A stretch of DNA of 64,000 nt, from positions 52,982,471 through 53,046,470 of the forward strand of contig CM060972.1 of the NCBI GenBank assembly GCA_030765045.1, in the 5' to 3' direction. Under the pieces are notes generated by a model, which worked only from the letters and a program-made list of their open reading frames with translations, was not told where the DNA came from and made no database searches. How positions within the stretch are numbered: position 1 is the stretch's first letter; the number at the start of each line of letters is the position of its first letter. The DNA comes from Tenodera sinensis (lineage: Eukaryota > Arthropoda > Insecta > Mantodea > Mantidae). Below, in pieces: positions 1-13,431 of this stretch. A program made the translations under genes and the position numbers.

Positions 1-780
1 GCAGTCGTGATTTGTCAGTAGTCGGAAGGCTGCAACCGCTGTTTTCCTTGGTCTCTGGGGGATTATATCTGGGTTGGAAAGTAGTGTAATCCATTTTTTA
101 TCTTTGGCATATGTTTCTATTTCTTGTAGGTATGAATGAGAAAATTTTTTAATGATCAAGCGTTTTATTGAGGAATATGAGAAATTGAATTTAGACTTTT
201 GTTTTATTGTTGTGCCTTTCTTTGCAAGTGAGTCTGCAGCTTCGTTCCCCATGACTCCACAGTGTGCTGGAATCCATTGGAGATGAACAGTCTTATTAAC
301 TTTTTGGAGTTGTGTTAACATTTTGTAGCATTCTCTAATTTTTGTTGACTTCTTTGTAGTATTTGAACATATTCCCTGAATTGCAGCTTTAGAATCCGAA
401 AGAATTACTGCCTTGTTAAATTTATTTAAGGGAAGATTTAATAATTGTCGGAGAGCAATGTGTATAGCCTCTATTTCTCCATCATAATTTGTTGTGTCTC
501 TGCCAACAGAATGATAAAAGGAAAAATGTGAACACGTAACTCCAGCTCCAGTAAGGTTTTCCTTGGAGGATCCATCAGTATATATGTGCAACCATTCTTC
601 TGTGGGATACCTAGTATTGATTGTTTCCAGAGCTAGAAGTTTTTGTATTTCTTTTGGTGTGTCTGATTTACTTATTTCCTCTATTAATTCCAAATTGAAG
701 GTAGGTTGCAATTATTCCAATGGATTTTCTCTTATAAGTAGATTTTCTCTGGTGTTAGGAATGTTCAATTTGGTCTGAAC
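1..780 (-). mobile_element. LINE-J 3' part with RNase H domain
   Basis: The minus strand encodes a non-LTR retrotransposon RNase H: IYTDGSS (first Asp), YDGEIEAIHIAL (Glu), VILSDSKAAI (Asp), LQWIPAHCGVMGNEAADSLAKKG (His and final Asp). It continues toward RKTAVAAFRLLTNHDC at the left edge. From about 712 down to 1 I see no stop; a stop at about 712 breaks it upstream. The 3' end lies off the window. The family is the same as the copies at 3030, 13432 and 34985. Clade assignment (I or jockey-like) is tentative. Confidence 0.8.
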
Positions 781-3029
781 ATAATGTAAAAATAATAAAA
801 ATCAGAAAGGAAATAACCAACAGACTTGCATATTATGGTTTGCATGTTTTTGTTAGCACAGAATTGCAAACCTATCCCCAAAAATAATTGCTATAAAACA
901 CATATAATTTAGGAATTCTTGTGCTTACATGTCATTGTCACTTCGAAGAACACAATATGGAATACTGTTGAACACCAGTTCACCCTGTTTCTAACAGAAA
1001 AATTGCAGAAGACAAATAACACACATGGCAGATGCTTGCATACTCTTACAGAATAACAATCTTGCTAGCGCTGTGTCAAGTAAGAGTTTCTGTGTGCTGA
1101 CATGAGATAACACTTGTGCCCAGCAGTCCATAGATAGATCATATTTTCAGCATTAGAATTACTTACAGTGGCACGTTATTTATGTGATACAATAATATAA
1201 ACCTTTATCGACAGTTTATTGTATTACAGGAAGTTGGGAAGGAAACATAATGAGGAAAAAAACAATAATATGCTTTCATAGACACTGCAGTCATTTGCAG
1301 CTTATTATTGTAAATGAATAAACTATACAATATTCTAGTTTTTAAAAGACAATAATGTGTTCACATAATCAGATAACATCAATGATGACATACATGGTCA
1401 AAATAACTCTTGAGAATTCATGTAAACTACATAAAAAAATAATATATTTAGCGGTCTATAAACTGCTGGGTGTTAATGGGTTAATTTGTGGTTGATGAGG
1501 CCAAGTATTTAACAAAATATGAATAAGGGAGCGACATTCTAATAGACTTCCAAGAATTTTTAGATTTTGAGGCTCTGAAACTAATAAACTAATATAAGAA
1601 TACCAATATAAGAATAATGCAATCAGTACAATGAAAAAACTGAAGCCATTGACAGTGAAGCAATACAAATAATCAATTATTAATAAATACTTAGTGACTA
1701 AACTTCACTTTAGTAATTGTGAATTAAATTCCAACTCCAATTAATGCAACCAAACTCTCAAAAATGATACAAACCTGGATTTATTCATAAAAACAACTTA
1801 ACTATTACTTATAACTTGCAAAAAATGTTCTATTGAATAAAAATATCAAAAAAATGTGAGAAAAATGACCCTCAAAATGTTATGAGCCACATATATTTTC
1901 CACATACCACCTTCTTAAGGTGATCATAAAAAAGATGCAAAGTCATCAAAGTCTTAGCCCTAATAATAAGCATGTTTTAAATTCACAAGTACCTGCCTCA
2001 AAGCACTGGGTGTGCAATGGTCCGACATTGTAAATATATGTTTACATGTCCTAAAAGACTCTTTATATATTTTAAATAATCACTTGTATTCAATGTGTTA
2101 ACTGTTATCTTCTTGTTATAATCATTTAATGTTTCTTTAGATATTTTGAATATTAATTTTAATCATTTTTCTTTTTCTTCTTAAAATTGACTTTGTCAAA
2201 TATCTTTGTTTTCTGGATCTTTATGGTCACTTGCAATGTCAGGCAGATGTCACAATTTTTGTTTGTGAAATATATATATATTTGCATTCCAAGCCATGCC
2301 CACATGACCATAAAGACAGGTTTTGAGGGGGCTGAAACAGGAGTGACTGAAACACAAGTGAGTTATACATCCTGTCATCACTTTTAGAGATTTAGTCATG
2401 TGAGTAGGATACCATCTACCATTGAAGAGGATATGTTTACTAAATAAAGGTTTTGGTGGATCACCATAACCAATAATCACCTTTTAAGAATTTATAAGAC
2501 CGAGACTAAACCCTCACCATCCACCAGGACTTAACCCAGGTTGGATCAACTCCTACAAATATTGTAAAAAGTTCTTTTATGCAATCCCAGCATTAAAATG
2601 GTTTATTATGACAGTATAAATCATGTAAAATAATCCTTTTTCTGGCACCAGTGCCAGAAAATGAATGACATAATTACTATGGCAACAAGACAGCAATAAT
2701 ATCATCACCGTCACAACATAATTGTCTCCAATATGTCTGTAAGAAAACCTGAAATCATCACTTTTGCAAACTAACAGATTTTTTATTTTTCCATCCACAA
2801 AACTTTTCATATTCATTTCCATAAACATCTTTTGATTTTTCTGGAATTAATAAACTCTCAGCATTCTGGGCTTTGTTCAAAATGTCAAGAAGAATGCAAT
2901 CCATATTTTCAATAGTTTTACCATTACCGTTCATTTTCCTCTATAAGTGTTGAAACATCTGCTTAGCAATCATATTACACCATACATCTCTGATACATAA
3001 TAATTGTATATTTAGAAATTTATTAGTTA
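781..3029. other. AT-rich interval, nothing recognised
   Basis: Short frames only; no domain, tRNA-like promoter or terminal repeat was recognised on either strand. Confidence 0.4.
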
Positions 3030-3585
3030 TTTATTAGTCATTAATCCTCTTGCTCTCCAATATTTTTCACTCAATAATGCCACATTCATGGTAGCTGGAC
3101 AGCATTGAAGATGATCTTGATCCATTTCCTTTAAGATCACAAAGTGGAGAAGTTTAAATCCCAATCCTATGGAGATGCTTTGCTAGACAATCATGGCCTA
3201 TGAAAAGTCTAAAGACTGCAACTGCACTTTTTCTTGGGAATCCAGGGATGTTTTATTTTGTGATAGATTCCCATCTTTTATTTTTTGAAATTTTAGAGAG
3301 ACTTTGTATAACAATTTCTTGAAATTGTAGGTTTATATGGTAATTCTTTTTATTGTGTGGAATAATAGTTATGTAAAAGGCTTTTGTACACTACTGCATC
3401 CCTTTTTGGCTAGGTATTCAGCATTGTCAATGCTGGACAGTCCATAATGTGCTGGTACCCACTGAAAGTATGCATTTTATGGATAATGTTCACAAAATTT
3501 AATAATATGTAACATCTAAAATTCATTATTAAATTTGGCTTTCCATATACTAATGGCTAGTTTACAATCACCTAACAGTGGGAAC
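3030..3585 (-). mobile_element. Decayed LINE-J copy
   Basis: The minus strand shows broken-frame remnants of the LINE-J C-terminus: FQWVPAHYGLSS..AEYLAKKG, then DQDHLQCCP and SEKYWRARGLMT, in the same order as at 35400-35880. Frameshifts and stops are frequent, so it is old. Confidence 0.65.
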
Positions 3586-6500
3586 CATAATTACAACAGC
3601 AACAGGAAGCAAGGCAACACTTAATGTTTTGGTTCACAACAGCCCGGGAACGAGAATGACAGGATACACTATCGATCAACTTATGGATAGAAAGTGGGAG
3701 TCAATATTGTGCATTGGGAATTCATTTGTTTCTAACTGGTGTATGATATTTTTCTAGCTTGCAAGTAGAGAGAGCTCTATTGGCTGTTTCATGGCATGGG
3801 TGCCTTGAACAGTCTCTACAATGAAAAGTCTAATATGCACATTATGAATCTAACATGCTGTATTCGGTAACAGGAACAGAAAGTTAAAACCTGACTAAGT
3901 CTTCTTTCGTGTTCTTGGGGACTGGAAAGCTTCCCATCAGTTGTGAACACTCCCATTTGAATAGATGTATTTTAACTTTCTTGTTCTGCTTATCATTGCT
4001 GTTGCTGGTGGTTGTGAACCCACGCCAAAAGAATTCTTTCAAACAGTACTATTTTTGTATTTCAAATTTCAATAAAGCTTAGATGTCTACCAATATGCAT
4101 ATTATGATTTACTTACCTTACATTGTATTAAACTTCCACTTCCACTAGATAATCGGTTAAAATTATCTTAATTGCATTTTGCTGCATAATTGTCCTTTAA
4201 ATTTATTCCTCCTATTTTCTCATGAATTGCTTTTATAGAACTTATATGTTTTTAAAAGAGTTAGCTTTCTTTCTGAATGAATCACTATATTTTAACTATT
4301 TTCTATTTATAGCATAAAAATAGATCCACTCTAAATCATTCATTTCTCAATAACATAAAATATGAGAAGTTCCATAAGTTCTTATCAATTGTAGAAGTAT
4401 GTGAGTCAACTTACAGACACTTAGTTTCATGTAGTTCTTATGTTTCTGTAGTGAAGCTGAAAAATAAATAACTATTGATAGATCAAAATTATGAGAAAAA
4501 ACTGGAAAGTATATAATTTATTTCCTTCATTTTTTTTACTTTTAACATTAATATTCAACATCATACTGAACTTTGCGCAAAAACATAATTATTTTATACA
4601 GATATTCTGCCATTGTCTATCTTATTTATTTTTTATATCATCTTGTTTTGAAATCTGATGGCCAGAAAAATTTATACATAGTTACATTTAAAAACTCAAC
4701 AGGTTAATTTGAAATACAGTAAGAAGTTCAGCACCAATCTAACAATTATTGTGGCAAAACCACTATAAATATTTTATTAAGTTTATTATTTTACTCTCTA
4801 CCACATACATGGTTTTGATCTGAAAATATGTATAAAGCATAATTATTATCACTGCAAAATGCAGTATGGTGCCATTCTATGCAACATTAAATGAATACAC
4901 ATCAAATGTATCTTAATAGCCTTAGCCACTCTCCATAAATGTATAAATTAATGGCAAATATTTTCCGTTTACCCAGTGGGAAAGGAGGAGGGAATGCTCA
5001 TACTTCTAATGCACAAAACCTTCACTTTATATATACACTCACACACGCACACACATATATATATATATATTAATACCAACTTATGGATCACAAATATTTG
5101 TTTACATAATTTGTTGCTCTATTTACAATTTTCACTCTTTGTTTTATTGCCAGTAACATTTGGAATGAAACTATTCAGTTCATATTTTCAATGATACTGC
5201 AAAATTCAACATTGATTTCGTTGAGTATTGTGCGCTTTCACTCATGCCATCATTTGAACCAAGAAAAAGCAGTAATAAATGCTTTGCTCACACTTCATGC
5301 ACTTTTTATGAAATAACCAACACTGCTCCTGACAAGGAAAACCTACCAATGTCACGCCAACCTGTTTGGAAGACGATTATGTATTTTAAACACTGAGCAA
5401 AATATAGGAAACATATAATTACTGTATTAAGTACAAGTGCAATATTTATGCTTGAACATTAAAATCAGTATAAGATTTTAGTGTTAAGTACTCAACTTGT
5501 AAACATATTTCAGTTTTACTAAAAATGTCTATGTTATAGCTAAGAGTAACGGGCTGCACATAAAGTTATAACATATAAAAAGGGAGCTAATTTTTTTATT
5601 AAACAGCAACTTCAAATGCTCAACATAGAAACAGTAGTTATAGTTACCAGCAAATTAATGACTCACTGATTTTGTATTGGAAAAGAATAATAATTCAATA
5701 GGTAGTTTCTTTTTATTTGAAGTTCAGCATTAATTTATGAAGCAATTAATATATGGTGAAATAAGTCTTCTGAAATCGAAGAGGCAAGTATTTTGGACTT
5801 AGAATGTCTAGTCCATGATTATTATAGACCACTTTGACAGTTCAAGCAATACGCTATCCAGCTTAGCAATTTTTGGTTAAATAATATTCCTTCTTAAAGG
5901 TAGTGGATGCAGGGGGTGTCTGAGAAAGCTATGAATTTATTCAAATATATATTGAAGATAGAGGAAATTACAATTATCATTGGTAAAGAAGTATTCTTAC
6001 CTCTGCTCTGGAGAAAACCACAGAGGTAAGAGCTAACAAAATTTTACCATCTATAACTGAAATTAAATAACCCATTTACTTTATCTATAATTAATTATTG
6101 TAATAATGTATGATAAAATAATGATATATAAATCATAATGTAATGAATGTAGGACTGGGGCGATGAACTGAACTTCAGTTTTCAATATTACTTACCAATG
6201 AGAGGATGTGAGAGGGGTGTTCAGTCAATATCATCCACATGATATGTTTCTTCTCTATAAATACATAGCTTTAACCTTAAGTGCTTAGCATTGCAAAGAA
6301 TATGTTCATATAGTTAGTAAATGAAGAAGAATGGATATATAGGGGCCACAGTGCAAAAGGCAAACACAGTATTTTAGCAGGACAATTAAGAACCAAACCT
6401 AACTTATAGAATCTATAGATAATTTTATGTGCTTTAAAAATGTAGTTGAAATTTTCTTTTATAAGTGTGGACAAGCAATTGCTTGAATTAAACAAATTGA

Positions 6501-8875
6501 TTGGTCATGCCTAGTAATGTAGCATTCCCAAAAAAGTAAGCAAAATTAGTTTATTAAGTTAGATGCTATCTTTTTTTTTCCAAAACTGCTGCAAAATCAA
6601 AGTTTTAATAATACATTTCCAGTTCACAATTTTAATTTGAGTTTGAATCATCATAAATCACTAAATTTTAATAGATAAGACTTCATTTATCCATTTCTGC
6701 TTTAGCGTTATCATTAGGAGCCTAAATATGTACATGGAGAACATTTTCTTGTTGGCAAAACATATTGGAGATGGTAAGAGATTAATAATTTCAAAATGAA
6801 TTTAATAATTCGAGCTTCAGCTTCAAAATATATTTGATGAACACTGTAAAATTTACAAAGGTGGAAGAAAGTTACATTCTAAACCTTGCCTTTTTAACAG
6901 CAGACAGTTGAGAACTGTTCTAACATGTCATTTGGAGAGTACATTAAAAATAAGTGCAAATTATAATGCTACTACTGTTGTTCCTAGAGTCAGAATTTTG
7001 TAATGCACCAAATTCAACTAAAGATATTTTGGTTAGTGATATGCAAAGTTCAGAGAAACTGGAAGTGACTTTTCCAAAGAAAATCTTAATTTTATTCTTT
7101 ACCATCAGCTCTGAGGAATATGCAGTATTCATGAAACAGTTTTCACGTAACGTTTTAAAAGATATGCTCTTGCAGTACTTCTTTTTAACACTATAGGTAC
7201 CTATTTTATACTTTAAATATTCCACATAAAGATATTTGTACCTAATAGATTTTAATTATCACTTCTGTTGATTTTATAATGGCTTTCATCAAAATCTATA
7301 TTACTGCAAGTTGAATACTTTCTTAAAAGATAAGAATATATCCATCATTTCATTACTACACATAAAACACAAACTGATTGTTGTTTAATATTTAAAAGAA
7401 GTTATCTAATTTTCTTCCAGGTATTAGGCACACTGTAGCTTGGTAAAATTAGTTTCAAACACTTAATTTAAAGTGATGAGGAAAAAATAAAATGTACATA
7501 TATATTCAATCAAAATTTAGTTACTCATGCATTTTCAGGAGTTACACCTCTCTGCATGCTACAAGCAGTGGTTATCTGGCAGATATTACAGTTCACTTTT
7601 ATCTCTTTGGAAATACATGACGTGATTTAACAAAGAAAACAGTATTACGAGTATATTCTTAGTATATATATTCTCGTATATTCTTAGTCTCTTTTAATAA
7701 GAATAAAAGACTCCAACTTTTATGTTTGCAATTTTAATTTGGAAGTGATATCCCAAACAACCACTGCATGTAGAACTAACTTATGCAACAGATAAATAAA
7801 ACAATTTAACATTGGTATTAAAATAAGCAAATAAAAATAAATTGCCTAGGACTAAGAAAGCTGGTGAATTTATAAAATATCTTTTATTAATAATAGATAA
7901 CATTTGCAAATTGTGAACATTTGCCAGAACTTTTCATATGTACAATACTATACATTTCTATGGCAGATAATTAAAATACTTTCACAATTCTTTAATACAG
8001 AGGTGAGGGGTGTGAGTACAAAATAACTGAAGTACCTGGTCCTAATAAAATAAATGCTTAGACTAAGCTCGGCTAGGAACTGTGATGCGATGCTTTTTGT
8101 TGATGCATTTATAAAACTAACCCATTTTCTGTGCTGTTACCAGTTGTATAATAAAATCATGCCCATTGAAATTATAACAAATTTGTATAATAAAGCTAAC
8201 AATAGTAACTATAAACTTATGTATGCTTAAGTTTTCAATCCTTAAAGAAAGTGGACAAAGATAAAAAAATAAATAAAATAACTGAGCAGTTGGGCTTATT
8301 TGTTAAAGGTACTTGAGTCTTGGAAGTTGAGGAAAAGTCCTTTTCTTTTCAAGAGTCCAAAGACAATATCTATCATAATATGTGTTGATTTTGGGTTACT
8401 ATAGACCAGAAAATGGTAGGCTTTATTCATCCTCGCCATTTGTTTGGCATTTTTTTATTCATTAGTCCTTTTTAGCAGTTTTTTAAAACCTTAACAGTGT
8501 TTTTTGTAATTCTACCTTTTTTAGCCTACCTTTTTACTAGTCTTTCTCAATTTGAAGAGGCAACTATTTGTATCTACAGATTAGCATAGTCTAAAACATG
8601 AGTCTGAAGGAAGAATAATTTTATTTATAAAGCATTTTGTACTTTATGTTTCATACCACCAGAATTTTGTATTTTTTAAGCGAGATTGCTCAACTATTTT
8701 AAAGAATAATATTTGGTATTATATGGTAAATCAAGTGGTCAATCTTTCACTGCAATTTGTGTGTATCAATGTATATCAAGAGTCTATAAATAACACAATT
8801 TGGGGCAAATCACTCTCATTCCCTTTTAACAGTGGCTGATATTGATGCCTAAAGCCAACCATTATATTCCTAACC
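3586..8875. other. Long AT-rich interval, little recognised
   Basis: About 5 kb with only a small AC/AT microsatellite at 5036-5071 standing out. No exon with CCP or Ig pattern, no transposase and no LINE motif was recognised. It may be the 3' flank of the hig-like gene or hold diverged repeats. Confidence 0.4.
5036..5071. repeat. AC/AT microsatellite
   Basis: A CACACA-type tract passes into (AT)n at 5055-5070. Confidence 0.85.
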
Positions 8876-9229
8876 TGTAACCCCATGGCATAACAGCCCA
8901 TCCGGGCCAAGGTCTACCACCTGACCACTGCATTCCTACCTCTGCCCACAATAGGCACCATCAGTGAGGTGCAGTAGTGGAAGTGGGACGTGGTCAGTGT
9001 CCCAGTCCCTCCCAACTGGTTATGTGGTCTTCTCAAATAGAGGCCACTACTTTTTAATCAAGTAGCTGCTCAATTGGTCCCTCAGGGACCTAACGAGCCT
9101 GAGTGGACTCCACGCTAGACCTCCCAGTGGGGTAGAAAATCCCCATGACTGTACCAGGATTGAACCCAGACCCTCCACACCAGAGGTAGGCATGCTACCA
9201 CTTCGGAGATGGTCAAACATTATATTCAT
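8876..9229 (-). mobile_element. SINE-B, tRNA-derived
   Basis: A GC-richer island in AT-rich DNA. Read on the minus strand, the head shows a tRNA-like internal promoter (GGTAGCATGCCT, then GGGTTCAATCCTGG as B box), followed by a body shared with 10741-11040 and 34762-34915 (AACTGGTTATGTGGTCTTC on plus). Confidence 0.75.
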
Positions 9230-10052
9230 CCTTTAATAAGTAATTAAAACTAAATGAATTAAAATATTAATTTATCCTACATTTTTACATTGTTTTACCA
9301 GTTATTTACTCCTTTTTAGGATGTTTTAAGTGTCTATAGATTTGTTTGGACATTTTATAGGTCTTCAACTTCCGTGCCCTAGTTATATTACACTATTTAA
9401 TAATAACATCCCTTAATAAAAATGTCAGCTCCAGTTTTATAATCTCAAATCTTGTGTATTTTAGAAATAGAAAATAAAAATGAAGAACTTTGTTAAAAAT
9501 ATTGCATTCTCCCTTCTAACATTAGTGCATATGATCTATTAAAATTGTTGTTTAATTATTGGACTCACTAAATTAAATTTATAGAATTTATGAAAGTCGA
9601 ATACATTTAGACTCTTTATGTGTGTTGTATATGCATATGGAATTATCTAATGAAAATAACATAATTCAATAATTTGCATGGTACCAGTAATCATGTTTCA
9701 CCTGATACCTATATGTAAGAATAAAAATATTTCCATGTTGTAGATTGAACCTGTAATGTCTAGAAAGTTGTTTCTTATTCTGAAATAAAGTAAGTTCATA
9801 AATATAGTACTTGTCTAAATTCTGTATTCAGATTACTACATTATTTGGTTTGTTCCAAAACGTGCCCAGGTATACTTCTTGTAATCATGCCCCTTTTCTC
9901 TGTATGCTTTTCAGCAGCTTAAACAAATGCATTCTCACTGAGGTTCATGTGCATCAATAAGTCACAAAAGACTTGACTTGCTAGGAAACAATTGCAGAAC
10001 TGTACTTATGATATTCATCTCAAAGCACTGCAATGTTCACTACATTGAGACA
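9230..10052. other. 3' flank of the last hig exon
   Basis: AT-rich with no recognised gene. Several ATTAAA-like motifs occur on the minus strand (for example near 9552), but none can be called a polyadenylation site from sequence alone. Confidence 0.35.
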
Positions 10053-10273
10053 TTATCTTGTATCAGTTGTTGCTACTGCTGTAGCATTGTTAACACAGGT
10101 AGGTATTGCATTGGACCATTTTCCATTTCTGAGGCACCGCAGCATAGGAGCCCCTCTGAGCTCTAAACCGTCATCACAAGTAAATGTAATTGTCTCTCCA
10201 ATCTTGTAATAGAACTTCACTGCAGACATCCTCCCACTAATAGTAGTGCCTGGATATGAACAAGCCTGTATAC
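10053..10273 (-). CDS. hig: hig last coding exon: CCP7 and C-terminus
   Basis: The exon begins after AATTTCAG and starts GT ATA CAG, completing the Cys of CCP6. The module reads IQACSYPGTTISG (Cys1), ITFTCDDGLEL (Cys2), MLRCLRNGKWSN (Cys3 and Trp) and IPTC (Cys4). The frame then continues VNNATAVATTDTR to TAA at 10055-10053, with an NAT sequon. I take this as the terminal coding exon because no further CCP exon is visible below 10 kb. A weak alternative is a donor at ACCT|GTGTTA, which would split the final Cys codon as in the previous exon. No clear polyadenylation signal was identified downstream. Confidence 0.78.
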
Positions 10274-10304
10274 CTGAAATTAAGATCATTATGCATTCTG
10301 TTAG

Positions 10305-10549
10305 TATATACACCCTAAGACAAAAAAAAATGACCAGACTCTAGAAGTATATATTTGTCTATGTCCAACCACTCGGCCATCCACTCACATTGAATAGTTG
10401 AGATTCAATATGAGAAATGACAACAGAACGATGCCAAAGGCATGCATTCCGTGACACCATTGTAAACCGGCCACGGAAATGAAATGAACTTAGACAAATA
10501 TACGCTTCCAGAGTCTACTCATTTTTTTTTTGTCTTAGGCTGTATATAT
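10305..10549. mobile_element. MITE beside the last hig exon
   Basis: About 245 bp with ~58-bp inverted ends: CCTAAGACAAAAAAAAATGA on the left and the matching TTTTTTTTTTGTCTTAGG on the right, bounded by TATA-rich flanks. It is non-coding. Its left edge lies about 30 bp upstream of the 3' splice site of the exon at 10273, in the branch-point region. Confidence 0.78.
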
Positions 10550-10740
10550 ATAAGATAGAGGGGGAGAGGGGATGATCTTACCTTACACTGCAACCTTTGC
10601 ACATCTATTTGTATCCTCAGTGTTATTATAGTACAACTTTGATACCTTGAATGTCAACAACTTAAGAGTCTGTATTATTCAATAACCTTTTTTATGTTTT
10701 ATCACCTTATAATTTCTAAAATCCACTATGTGGTACAAAT

Positions 10741-11040
10741 TGTAACCCCCTGGCACAATCTGGACCAAGGCCTACCACCTGACCACTGCATCCCCACCTC
10801 GGCACACTGTAGGTGTCATGAGTGGGTGCAGTACTGGAGGTGGGATATGATCAGCGCCCTGGTCCTTCCCAGCTGGTTATGTGGTCTTCCCAACCAGGGG
10901 CCACCATTACTTCTTAATCAAGTAGCTCCTCGATTGGCTTTCAGGGACCTAACAAGGCTGAGTGCACCCCAGCAGGGGAAAAAGCTCCACGCTGGTACCA
11001 GGGAACGAACCTGGGTCCACTGTGTCAGAGATGTGGTATA
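10741..11040 (-). mobile_element. SINE-B copy
   Basis: Body blocks are shared with 8876-9229 (ACCACCTGACCACTGCAT, CAGCTGGTTATGTGGTCTTC, AGGGACCTAACAAGGCTGAG). The tRNA-like head at the right end is more decayed than in the other copy. Confidence 0.72.
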
Positions 11041-11377
11041 AACAGTTTACCTGTAAATTTTAATTAGTGTATGTATACAACCTACCGCATTCTCCCTTAC
11101 AGTAACAAAACACCTGACCATGTACTGACCTTCAATATCTAGACAGAACATAAGCAGCTGACAATCATTGTCACAAAGTCCAAAATTTGCTACTGATAAC
11201 GTGGTTACATAGCACAAACACTTGTGCTTTACCCAGGACATACATGGTAAGTTAAACTTTCAGTTCTATAATTGTAATAATAATTTGGTACCACAAGCTT
11301 CACTTATCTTAATATTTGCTGCAAGTTTTTGAAATTAAAGGCAGACTGCAGTTTCTCAAACACTCAATCCTATCTTC

Positions 11378-12184
11378 TGATGCGAAAAATGCTGTTGGTT
11401 CACGTTGTGTCGCCATTTGTAGCGGAATATATGATGGTCACGTTGTGTCGCCCTTTGATGTGGAATGTATGTTGTTTGCTCCGGCTTAGTTCAGCATGAA
11501 ATCTCTTTAATCCAGGGTATGCGTAGGTATGTTTTATAGATTACCCCAGAAGAACTTTTGTATATTATTTATTTTTTTACTCTCTGACACTTTCGGGAGT
11601 TATGCCGACTTTCGATACATAGAGATACTCGCAGAGCAATCGCACTCACGTGTGTACACCACAACGTCCACTACCGGTCTGGGGCGAGTGATCACGCTTC
11701 CTGGCTTACCCACGCTAGGAAAACGTTCTTTCCGATTTAAATTTCATGACATCATCCAAAAGAAAGCCTCGTATCCAAAATGCTATTTCATTCCTTTTCC
11801 CAATTTAGAAATGTTCCTTTCTATTATAACATGTTCTTTTTTGAATTCCAAATATATATAGTTACCTTTTTATGATTAAACGATGTTTTCTTAATATTCT
11901 ATTAAACATATCGCGCGACTTTTAAGGTTGGCAGACCTGAATTTTGACTGATTTCAAACTATGTGGTATGACGTCATGACTCGTTAATTTCAAACCAATA
12001 ATGTGTTTATACTACAAATTTAACGACTATTATTTAGTCATATCTTGCTCACCTTACAACACTTCCTACTCTATTATCTACCTATGTTATTACTCAACAC
12101 TTATCGCAAATCTCACATCCGGCAATTAAATTAAAACGTGTCTTTATCAAGCCCATTCGATTTGAAATCTAAATTTCGGTATCA
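11378..12184 (-). repeat. Solo LTR 1 of the gypsy family
   Basis: 807 bp, TGATGCG...GGTATCA, flanked by CTTC at 11374-11377 and 12185-12188. It is diverged from the LTRs of the intact element but keeps its blocks in order, including GCGCGACTTTTAAGG and one intact TGACGTCA (11969-11976); the other has become TGACATCA (11747-11754). It sits inside the older inverted-repeat element at 11295-12339. Confidence 0.88.
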
Positions 12185-12190
12185 CTTCCA

Positions 12191-12254
12191 TGCCATAGGA
12201 ATGAGTATTCCAGAAACTACAATCTGTCTTATAGGAATACTCATTCCTATGGCA
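12191..12254. repeat. Perfect 21-bp hairpin
   Basis: TGCCATAGGAATGAGTATTCC at 12191-12211 pairs perfectly with its reverse complement at 12234-12254, with a 22-base spacer. It lies in the centre of the inverted-repeat element, just right of solo LTR 1, and is probably the core of that element. Confidence 0.85.
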
Positions 12255-12904
12255 CTGAATATAGGATTGAGTATTCAAGAAACTGCAGTCTGCCTTTAAT
12301 TTCAAAAACTTGCAGCAGATATTAAGATAAGTGAAGCTTGTAGTTTATAAGTTAGGTATTATTATAACTATAGAATTACATTGCTTCACTGTTAATAACT
12401 TTATTTTGTTCATTATTAAACTTTCAGCTACATAGTTTTGGTTACAGTACTGTTTCTCAGATTTCAGGCTTACTGTTGGTGTTGTGTTGAATTCTGTTTA
12501 TACCAGTGAAAATGTCAAATGAGAAAGATGACAAATTAATCTGACAATAAAAATTAAATTGGATGCATTAAAGAGACCAGACGTAGGAGAACACAATACG
12601 TAATACATTTTGGAATGTTTTAGAAGTAAATGAGTCGACCTATAGACACTTATAGTTTCACTTACACTTACTTTTGTCTGACAGAATTTAAACTATGACA
12701 ATAGAGGAAACAGCTTATTGAAATACCCCAAAAACCAACTGTGACATTTTCCCCCCATTATGGCGGGGTCTGGTTATATTTGATGATATTCCATTTGTTA
12801 GGTTGCATTAGTACCACCAACTGTTCATAAAATATAACCTTGATAAAGCTATGGCCATAGTCAATGTTATTGCATCTGTTATGTTAACAGAGATGGAAGG
12901 AAGG

Positions 12905-13180
12905 CCGGCCAAATGCCACCTAATGCCAAGAACAGCAGTTACCATATACAATCATCCATGCCATTTGCCTGAAAGAAAACCTGAAAGATGATAAGGAAAT
13001 GAAATGAAGGGAATGATGGAAAGGAAACTGTGCTATGAAATAATACACCCCAGCATTTGTCTAAGTGATATGGGGAAACAATGGAAAAAACCCATGTCAG
13101 AGTGTATGGCCACGGGGATCGAGCAACCTGCTGAATGCGGGCCACAGACGTTACTGCCTGAGCCATCCCTCTTGGTTTCA
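12905..13180 (-). mobile_element. SINE-D, tRNA-like head
   Basis: On the minus strand: GGGATGGCTCAGGCAGTAACG (A-box-like), GTTGCTCGATCCCCG (B-box-like), then a body with CATGGGTTTTTTCC and a TTCATTTCCTTAT block. The body is shared with 54955-55180. Confidence 0.62.
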
Positions 13181-13431
13181 CTTATCTTAGTAATATTGCA
13201 AGTTCTTCAATAACTGACAGTTTCAAGTTGTATACAACTCATTTTCCATTTATTTAGTGTTTGGAAGTGATTTTATCCAAAAGTGTTCTTGCAGAACAAA
13301 ATTTGCCAAAGGTGAGTAGGTTCATCATATGTAGTTTGGTATTAATATTCAAGGATTATTACTGTTTGGAAGTATGTTACTTTAACACTGGATATTTTAG
13401 GTTAGAAATAATGCTTTTATTTTGATAATGG

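Larger units (their letters stand above)
11295..12339. mobile_element. Inverted-repeat element split by solo LTR 1
   Basis: The arms 11295-11373 and 12261-12339 are 79 bp each and differ at four positions as inverted repeats (outer AAGCTTCACTTATCTTAATA). With the LTR removed, the element is about 240 bp, a MITE or foldback. Related outer-arm sequence (AAGATAAGTGAAGC/T) recurs at 15904 and 35910, so it belongs to a family. Confidence 0.78.

Noticed and set aside
10053..10313. Independent small gene starting at Met near 10313
   Set aside because: The Met lies in intron sequence; the acceptor at 10273 and phase match to the upstream CCP exon show it is an exon.
11529..11861. 110-codon plus-strand frame
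   Set aside because: Lies wholly in solo LTR 1; related frames occur in the other LTRs only by shared descent.
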